Of a stretch of 64,000 bases of DNA, positions 57,139-64,000 are shown piece by piece. Under the pieces are notes generated by a model. The model saw only the letters and a list, made by a program, of their open reading frames with translations. It was not told where the DNA came from and searched no databases. The stretch is from Lumbricus terrestris. Taxonomy: Eukaryota; Annelida; Clitellata; Crassiclitellata; Lumbricidae. A program made the translations under genes and the position numbers. The stretch covers positions 27,210,420-27,274,419 of the forward strand of contig OX457039.1 in assembly GCA_949752735.1 (NCBI GenBank), read 5' to 3'. Every line of letters starts with the position of its first letter. Position 1 is the first letter of the stretch.

Positions 57139-57520
57139 GTAAATTGGTAGTTCAGATAATATAATACAAGTTAAACGTTCTTGAACTTTAGAATATTATA
57201 CTGCGAGGGGCAAACGTTCAGAGAACTCGTTTTCTTTTGCTAGATTCCCGGTCCAGGGATCCTTTTTAAAGAAATGTTTAGAACTGCGCAACCAGGAAGG
57301 TTTTTAGTGCGGCTTTGTTTGGCGAAAATTTCTCGTCATTTCAGAAAATTTTCCCAAAGAAATGTCTCAAGAGTCAAGAACTGATGGCATTTTTGTAGTC
57401 GTTTGTTCAGAAATTTGTCCAAAGTTGTTGGCCAGAAATATTACTATAGGATGTGTAGTTGTATAGCACCTCTTCAAGGGATCTCTACACTCGGTGGTGA
57501 ATGAATGCAGCGCTCCCTAC
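57088..57520 (+). repeat. 433-bp tandem duplication, copy 1 (exon end + intron start)
   Basis: Starts at atggacgaatcg inside the transmembrane exon and ends in cgctccctac. Copy 2 is 59768-60200, also 433 bp. I saw about three differences (gg/at and t/c). In an empty-site view the copies would be directly adjacent. A foldback element now separates them. Confidence 0.9.
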
Positions 57521-57996
57521 TATACCCCGCAGTCGATCGAGTTGATCGATCGAGTCGATCATAACTCGGCCAAGTCGAGTCGATCGAAAAATCGTCGACT
57601 CGATCGACTTGCAAGTCGAGTCGATCGTGAGTCTTGCCAAGTCGAGTCGATCGAAAAATCGTCGACTCGATCGACTTGCAAGTCGAGTCGATCGTGAGTC
57701 TTGCCAAGTCGAGTCGATCGAAAGATCGTCGACTTGCAAGTCGAGTCGATCGTTGTTTCATCAACTCGACTCGACTTAGAAATATTTTACTTAGTAAATA
57801 TTTTACTTATTCTACTACATCATAATGTATTTCTTGGAGACTCAAAGTGACCTAGATGATATAAGCTTCATGACGCAATTCAGTTTTTGCACACAAGTAC
57901 TGCAAATGAACCTTTTGGCAGTGTTGGCGATTTCGTGTTTGTGGAACTGTGAAAGTTGACTATAGACGCACGTTTTCGATTTGAATTGAACGAGTA

Positions 57997-58300
57997 CAGG
58001 GACGGATGCAGAAATTTTGGAAAGGAGGCCAAAACTTTGGTTCTGGAGCCGAAAAAATCTCGCCGAATTGTTTAAAAGTTTTTTAGTCGTTCGCTCAAAA
58101 AACTTATAAAAACCCGTGGCAACTCAGGTTATTTAAAATCTGATGACTTTTTAGTCATGTGCTACTTTCTCATCTTCCTGTTCCCGTTGCGTTGATTTGC
58201 AGCTTCTTGAAACCTGATGGGGAGGGGTAGGCCTACTTCTATGCAAATCTCTTAATGGAGTGGGGGCATGGCCGGATTGCCTGCATTGGATCCGCTCCTG
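57997..58300. mobile_element. MITE nested in the foldback element, 304 bp
   Basis: Ends cagggacggatgcag and attggatccgctcctg. The flanks AACGAGTA and AATGAGCA are a decayed 8-bp TSD. The interior resembles 6663-7030 (gccgaaaaaatctcgcc, ttttagtc, gggggcatggccggattg). Confidence 0.7.
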
Positions 58301-58369
58301 AATGAGCATGATACAGATCTACTATTATGGGCCTGTATATTATGTAGATGTTAATTTTAAGAATATAAA

Positions 58370-59505
58370 ACGGACCCTTCTATGACGTCACTTCGATTAT
58401 GATACAATTCTGCAACTAAGTTCACTGGGAAAAGAAATTAGGTCTATTGTGACGTCACTTCGATCAGGATACAGATCTACTATCATATAATTTCATTAAT
58501 TTTGAGAATACAAAACTGGGCCTTTGCTTATTGTAACGTTACTCTGATTATTATGCAATTTTACTATTATATTACAAGTTCATTTCGAGAATTAAAAAAA
58601 CTAGGCCTATTGTGACGTCACTTCGATTATGATATAAACAAGGCCTATTTTGACGTCACTTTGATTATGATGCAAATGTACTAGGCCTATTATAGAAGTG
58701 CATTCTGAGAATGTAAACAATGTCTTTTGTGGCGTCACTTTGATTATGATACAAAAGTACTATTATAAAAGTGCATTTAGAGAATAAAGACAAGACCTAT
58801 TGTGACGTCACTTTGATTATTAAACAGATCTACCAGTATATTATGTACATTTTGCGAATATAAAACGGGGCCTTTTATGGCGGCACTTCGATTAGGCCTA
58901 TCATACAGGCAATTATACTATTAAATAAGTTCACTGAGAAAACGAAATTAGGTCTATTGTGGCGTCATTTCGATTTTGATACAGATCTGCTGTCATATTA
59001 TTTCATTTTTGTAAAACAAAACTGGGGCTGTTTAAACGCAACATCGCTCTGATTAAGAAACAAATCTATTATTATACGTCTAGTATGAGAACATAAAAAG
59101 TAGGCCCATTGGGACGTCACTTCGATCATGACCCAGACCTACGTACTATTAAAGAAATTCATTTTGAGAATAAACTAGGCCTATTGCGACTAACTTCGAT
59201 CATGATACAGACCTACTATTAAAGAAGTTCGTTTTGAGAATTGTGACTAACTTCGATTATGATACAAAAGTACATTTTGAGAGTATAAACTAGGTCAATT
59301 GTGACGTCACTTCGATTATCACACAGATCTACCGTAATAATTATTGAAGTTCATTTACAGAATCTAAAACGAGGCCTAATGTGACGTCAGTACGATTACA
59401 GTACAAAATTTACTATAAATTCACTCAGAATACGAAATTAGGCTTATTGTTACGTCACCCAGATTATGACACAGACCTTCCATCGTATAATTTCATTTTG
59501 AGATC
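58370..59505. repeat. Degenerate 70-85 bp satellite with a TGACGTCA motif per unit
   Basis: About 16 units, each with tattgtgacgtcacttcgat-like sequence, then tatgatacagatctactatt and cattttgagaatataaaac. At least seven units keep the exact palindrome TGACGTCA. Others have one or two changes (ggcgtca, aacgtta). Confidence 0.85.
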
Positions 59506-59767
59506 ACATAGCCGCAGAGGTGAGCAAGAGACAGAACTAGGCCAAGTCGACGCGAAGTCGATCGAGTCGATCGTTGACCGAGCCAAGTCGATCGAGTCGT
59601 CGAGAGGTCGGCGAGTCGACGAAGTCGATCGAGTCGATCGTCGGCCGAGCCGAGTCGATCGAGTCGTAGAAAGGTCGGCGAGTCGACGAAGTCGATCGAG
59701 TCGATCGTCGCGCGAGCCAAGTCGATCGTAGCCCACGACTCGATCGACTGCGGGGTATACTCCCTAC

Positions 59768-60200
59768 ATGGACGAATCGATTCAATCCAATGCTGCAGTC
59801 ATCGTTCCTGAAGACCAGGTAAATTGGTAGTTCAGACAATATAATACAAGTTAAACGTTCTTGAACTTTAGAATATTATACTGCGAGGGGCAAACGTTCA
59901 GAGAACTCGTTTTCTTTTGCTAGATTCCCGGTCCAGGGATCCTTTTTAAAGAAATGTTTAGAACTGCGCAACCAGGAAGGTTTTTAGTGCGGCTTTGTTT
60001 GGCGAAAATTTCTCGTCATTTCAGAAAATTTTCCCAAAGAAATGTCTCAAGAGTCAAGAACTGATGGCATTTTTGTAGTCGTTTGTTCAGAAATTTGTCC
60101 AAAGTTGTTGGCCAGAAATATTACTATAGGATGTGTAGTTGTATAGCACCTCTTCAAGGGATCTCTACACTCGGTGGTGAATGAATGCAGCGCTCCCTAC
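59768..60200 (+). repeat. 433-bp tandem duplication, copy 2, with decoy donor
   Basis: Repeats the last 51 coding bases of the transmembrane exon and the donor cag/gtaaat (59816-59820), but has no acceptor of its own. Its right end is again CTCCCTAC (60193-60200), the third copy of the foldback target sequence. Confidence 0.9.
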
Positions 60201-60455
60201 CACGTATGAAACCATCTTATGATGATAGAATTGATGCAGAGCATAATAATTATAGAGAAGATAATTATCAGACTGCTGAATGAAGTGGAGGGAGCTCTAG
60301 GGAAAAGCGGAAAAACAGAGACAGAACGCGTGTGGAAGACATAATTATGATGATCAGATGCAGCACTGATATAATTATACGAATGCCTGAGACAGCAGAA
60401 AGTGGTTACATCGTGGAAAGGAAAGAGTTGTAGTTGGAGATAGTTCATGACAGGA

Positions 60456-60598
60456 AAGAGAGAGGGAGAGAAAGAGGGAGAGGGAGAGGGAGAGGGAGAG
60501 GGAGAGGGAGAGGGAGAGGGAGAGGGAGAGGGAGAGGGAGAGGGAGAGGGAGAGGGAGAGGGAGAGGGAGAGGGAGAGGGAGAGGGAGAGGGAGAGAT
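60456..60598. repeat. (GAGGGA)n hexanucleotide microsatellite
   Basis: About 22 units of gggaga, lying 66 bases upstream of the tail exon acceptor. The Ser/Pro, Leu/Pro and Glu/Gly frames are its translations. A G-triplet every 6 bases could support G-quadruplex formation. Confidence 0.95.
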
Positions 60599-60664
60599 AG
60601 GGGATAAACTTGAAGGAGGATTTTCACGATGTCCTTGACAACTTCGTTTTCTGTTTTGCGGCAG

Positions 60665-61489
60665 GTCACCTCTGAGCATCAGTCAAGGACAGCCGGAATT
60701 TCCGGTGCTCCGACTTCCGATTTAAGACCTTCCCACAGTCTTCGTCAGGACAAAGAAGACTGGACTCCTCGAGGGATCCTAAAATCAGGTCCTTCGAGTA
60801 CGGAAGCGTTGAAACCTTCTTCTCCTTCTCCTTCGTATGGGGCGACCGACGACAAATCCAGCGGAAGAAAAGCTTCAAATGAAAGGCAACAACACACTTA
60901 TAAGAACGTGGAGATGGACAAGAAAGTCCACGACTACATAAACGTGGCCAACGATGACGATGACGGCAATAGTCCAGACTATATAGAAACTTGCCCAGAC
61001 TATGTAAATACCCCAAGTCGAAACTCTGCAGACGATGACGATTTGGATTACGAGAATGTGGATGTCAGCGCCACCACTTCTCAAATTATAACGTCACCTG
61101 CAGAAACGTCAAAGGCATCATTGCAGAGCAAGTCTCCACCGCTTGCACCTAAGTCAAAGGGATCAATTCTGACTGCCTCGTCTGAGGGTAAAGCAATCTC
61201 TTCGGATTGGCTTGCGAGCATCAGAGGAGACAGAGTTGCCCCGATGGATCCTGACTACGTCGACATGGATGCGAAATCGAAAGCAAGAACAATGTTTCCG
61301 TTCGAATTCAATAGCAGAGGGACAGAATCCACTGCAGCGACTTTCGTCAGCGCTCCAGATGTTCGGACGATGGAGACGAAACCGAAGCCGAAGCCTGTCA
61401 GACCCCATCTATACGAGAACGAGAATCCTGCAGATCACAGAAAGCCGAAAACTACGACAGCTCAAGATCAGTCAACAACTAACTTATAA
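60665..61489 (+). CDS. Cytoplasmic-tail exon of gene 2: multi-tyrosine signalling tail
   Basis: Last exon, after acceptor ttctgttttgcggcag, with the stop at 61487-61489. It encodes 274 residues in phase 0 with the transmembrane exon. The tail is disordered and rich in Ser, Asp and Lys. Tyrosine motifs in order are YKNV, YINV, YIET, YVNT, YENV, YVDM and YENE, most after acidic residues. From known SH2 specificity, pY-x-N recruits Grb2-type adaptors, and pY-V-D-M fits the PI3K p85 consensus. DYVNTP and DYENV resemble the tyrosine sites of mammalian LAT. SH3-ligand-like proline stretches (SPPLAPKSKG, KPKPKPVRP) follow. I infer a scaffold or receptor that assembles Grb2/PI3K complexes after tyrosine phosphorylation. 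Homology to LAT is not shown, and convergent motif use is possible. Confidence 0.8.
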   Translation, partial: VTSEHQSRTAGISGAPTSDLRPSHSLRQDKEDWTPRGILKSGPSSTEALKPSSPSPSYGATDDKSSGRKASNERQQHTYKNVEMDKKVHDYINVANDDDDGNSPDYIETCPDYVNTPSRNSADDDDLDYENVDVSATTSQIITSPAETSKASLQSKSPPLAPKSKGSILTASSEGKAISSDWLASIRGDRVAPMDPDYVDMDAKSKARTMFPFEFNSRGTESTAATFVSAPDVRTMETKPKPKPVRPHLYENENPADHRKPKTTTAQDQSTTNL

Positions 61490-61657
61490 GATATGAAAAC
61501 TGATTGAAAAGTAAATGTAGTCTGTATGGCCCATTGCAAAGTCACCTTTTCTTAACTGCTAATCACAAGAAATAATGTCTTTGCCAAGCGACTTTAGGGA
61601 ACAGAGTCAAATTCTTTTTCTTTGGTTTCGACGGCATTTCATCGATTTATGCAATGA

Positions 61658-61663
61658 AATAAA
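61658..61663 (+). terminator. AATAAA polyadenylation signal, gene 2
   Basis: Canonical AATAAA 168 bases after the stop codon of the tail exon. Confidence 0.6.
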
Positions 61664-62719
61664 TGCTGCAGATGCGCTGGTTTCTGCTGCACATGTACAT
61701 ATAGGCCTAGGCCTAGCTGGGGTGAATTTTCACGCACTGAGAACAAATTAATAAGCCTCTACCCCCTAGTAGCTTCTGCTGTTTGCTCTGTTACTGTGAT
61801 GACGATGCAATAAGCGGAATCGATATGTCGTGTGCGCATGCGCAGTGGATCGGCTCGAGGTTACCATAAATGGCTTATATTTATTGAGTCTACTATAATT
61901 GTAAACACAGAGCGCACACGTGGCTTAAGTTTACAAAGTTTTAAACCGTTTATTAATTTTTACTCTTAGCCTTAGACCTACTCTGAAGTCTGAATTGCCT
62001 CTTTGTAAATTTAGTAGTTTTGTCTCCATATAAGAAAAACTAATATTCAACTGAGGACATAGACTTATTGAGCTAACAGTTAGTAAAATTTCAGTTTATA
62101 ATATTATTGTGCAGGTGTGGTAGCTGAATGTGCAATTTTTAATCCTCAACGAGACCTAATTTTGTTCGGACAGGTAACATCGTGACCTAAAGGTAATTGT
62201 GGCTGATGCAACACGACATCCGCTGTAGTTGACTGTAGGCCTATACTGTGCAGTTGATCAAGTCTAGTCATTGCACATTGCAAGTTGAAATTGAATATTA
62301 AAGGCATTGAACATCGTTGTTGTTGCTGTTATCTTCGCCGTCGTCGTCGTCGTCGTCATCATCGTCGTCGTCGTCGTCGTATGCAGAGATCGAGATGGCA
62401 TTTATTGACATTTTGTGCGCGGTATGAACTCAGCAGAAGTAGATCAGCGTGTGTAACCTATAAGCAAATTTCTGTCCCACCATCACAAACTCAATGGGTA
62501 GGCCTATAAATAACATATGAAATCTGCATGCATGTAGCATGTACATGTAGTTGCAGACTACACATGAATTTTGACAGTGCCATCAGTCTTGAGTCCTTGA
62601 CATCTTTGACATTCACCAATGTAGGCCTACTCTAATTTAATAAGCGAGTTCTTCTAGAAGTTAATAATTCAAACGTTAAATTAAGGTCACATGTCTTTTG
62701 GTTAGGCCTATGTCATGTC
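61664..62719. other. Intergenic, no gene; (GTC)n at about 62335-62382
   Basis: AT-rich sequence with a gtc/atc trinucleotide tract. Short frames are not convincing. Confidence 0.45.
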
Positions 62720-62990
62720 ATGCCATGTCGCCATCGTCGCATCGCGACGGTTGGCTGCATGAATGGACCTTTAATGCCCAGAGTCTTCTGTCCTTTGTCG
62801 CGCTCATTAAGTCAGAGCCTACAAGTCCTGTCCAGTTCAGGACGTTGTCGATCCAAGATATCTTCGGCCTTCCTCGTCCTCGGTTCCCTCCACAAAACCC
62901 GTCATGATGCTGCTTTCGATGCTGCTTTCGTTTTGCTGTCTCATGCTATGACCAAAATATCGAAGTTTTCGAATTTTGGTGTGGGCTAAT
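62720..62990 (-). pseudogene. Possible retroelement C-terminal remnant, minus strand
   Basis: The minus-strand reading gives VLWREPRTRKAEDILDRQRP-like sequence. This recalls the 'GxxxxGRPRxRWxDxI' end common in non-LTR retrotransposon proteins, upstream of which one expects GHVMR-like residues. It is highly degraded, and the match is to a general pattern only. Confidence 0.35.
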
Positions 62991-64000
62991 ACAATCTTTT
63001 GATTATATGACTGCAATTATTATAGCGCCTAATTTCCACTACAGACGGAAGCAGCCATTCTTTGCTCGGACTTAGTCTACACTGTCACTTCACTGTCACT
63101 GCACACTGCAGTGAGATGAACCGGGTAAATTGTTGATGGCGCATCGTGTGACTGCAGCAACTGTCGCCTCGGAATGATGTCTAAATCAAAGTTAACATTC
63201 TCAGTAACATCTACCAAATATAACTATCATTATTCCAATGAATTTCTATCGAATTCTGTTGTCGATATTCTATCGCGTGTTTATTGTTTCGGATTGCGTA
63301 GGCCTACACAACAGTCATGTGTCTGGGAAGTCTGTTTTACTGTGCAGCGTCTGAAAAACAATCGTTTGGACATTATATTACAAAGGCAAAATTTGAGTGA
63401 ATTTACTTAGGCCTATATGCAAAGAAGTAAAAACATTCTAATAGATTTTTCAATCTATGAATAAACTTGCCTCCATCTCTGATCATCGTCAGCAGGGTCT
63501 ATGAATCAGTAGTAAAATAAAAAATGTATAGGTTACTTAGATAATTATAGGGTCTGGGGTAATTGACGTATAGTTCAGTGGGCTATAAATAGGCCTACAA
63601 GGCAGGTCACGAAATGACTGTTGTTTAAGGGTTCCACGTTAAATCAGTCTATCATTGACATGTGGGTGTTAAACGCTGTGTTGGATCTTGCAGAAACCGA
63701 CAAAAATAAACGACTAGAGAGTAAAAAAATTGCCTGTAGAGACCTCAAATGACTTTAGTGTTAAGTAACATTAAGTGATTGGAGACTAAGCAGATGACTC
63801 TAGTATACGCTGGTATTCCAAGAATCAACGACCGAGGTCATAACTTATGCCAAAGGCAGCAAGATTGTTTTGCAGGGAACTACACTTTGGCTAATTGGAA
63901 TTGAAAAGTCGTTTCTTGACTAATCAACATCAACGTCAACACGGTTAATACGATTATGCAATAATTATCAGATCAACGCTGCTTTGAAAAAATACGTAGG
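62991..64000. other. No recognisable feature to the window end
   Basis: AT-rich sequence with TAGGCCTA motifs and no supported gene, repeat or element. Confidence 0.45.

Larger units (their letters stand above)
57521..59759. mobile_element. Foldback (TU-like) element, 2239 bp, 8-bp TSD
   Basis: Ends tataccccgcagtcgatcga and tcgatcgactgcggggtata are perfect inverted repeats. CTCCCTAC is duplicated at 57513-57520 and 59760-59767. The arms (57521-57778 and 59536-59759) consist of short tandem units of gtcgagtcgatcg type in opposite orientation, followed by a non-coding interior. Long inverted arms built of short repeats plus an 8-bp TSD match the structure known for sea-urchin TU foldback elements. 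Confidence 0.85.

Noticed and set aside
60197..60679. 160-codon minus frame with a Ser-Pro run
   Set aside because: Dominated by the GAGGGA microsatellite and antisense to the gene-2 splice acceptor.
62285..62509. Arg-rich 74-codon frame
   Set aside because: The Arg run is the (GTC)n trinucleotide in another frame, with no other support.

Overview
The window is animal genomic DNA: mostly non-coding, AT-rich, full of microsatellites and transposon remnants, with spliced genes, tRNA-derived SINEs, CR1/L2-like LINE pieces and many hAT-type elements with 8-bp target-site duplications. CpG is not depleted, and the ZO-like MAGUK gene is clearly metazoan. A marine invertebrate is likely. A foldback element resembling sea-urchin TU transposons makes an echinoderm or related deuterostome plausible, but I cannot fix the species.

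Two protein-coding loci are supported, both on the + strand. (1) 14834-19518 is a 1495-residue MAGUK encoded in one uninterrupted coding exon behind a 5'UTR splice acceptor. About nine ankyrin repeats precede a long disordered linker with an acidic block, followed by a ZO-type PDZ-SH3-guanylate-kinase module. (2) 38109-61663 is a multi-exon gene for a predicted type I membrane protein: a signal-peptide exon (38109-38195), two tentative ectodomain exons (38322-38353 and 38621-39954, the second split by a 1135-bp transposon), a transmembrane exon (56822-57138) and a cytoplasmic-tail exon (60665-61489). The tail carries five Y-x-N motifs and one Y-V-D-M motif, as in LAT/CD28-type phosphotyrosine scaffolds. 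The phases of all five candidate exons fit (0, 2, 1, 0) and give about 483 codons, but the two small ectodomain exons rest on splice signals and phase alone.

Region by region: 1-14.8 kb has a 24-bp minisatellite, SINE fragments, a GC-rich polypurine block (3.5-5.6 kb) that could be a promoter or 5' exon, two related MITEs and a LINE end. 15-19.5 kb is the MAGUK. 19.5-38 kb is a transposon field: LINE pieces, nested hAT elements, a mariner copy and MITEs. 38-56.8 kb is mainly the long intron of gene 2, with a relic hAT transposase, two near-identical 1135-bp elements, tetranucleotide arrays and a LINE. 56.8-61.7 kb is the 3' half of gene 2, whose intron holds a 433-bp tandem duplication split by a 2.2-kb foldback element. 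61.7-64 kb has no recognisable gene.

The two genes may both work at the inner face of the plasma membrane (junctional scaffold; tyrosine-phosphorylated adaptor or receptor), but nothing in the sequence links them functionally.
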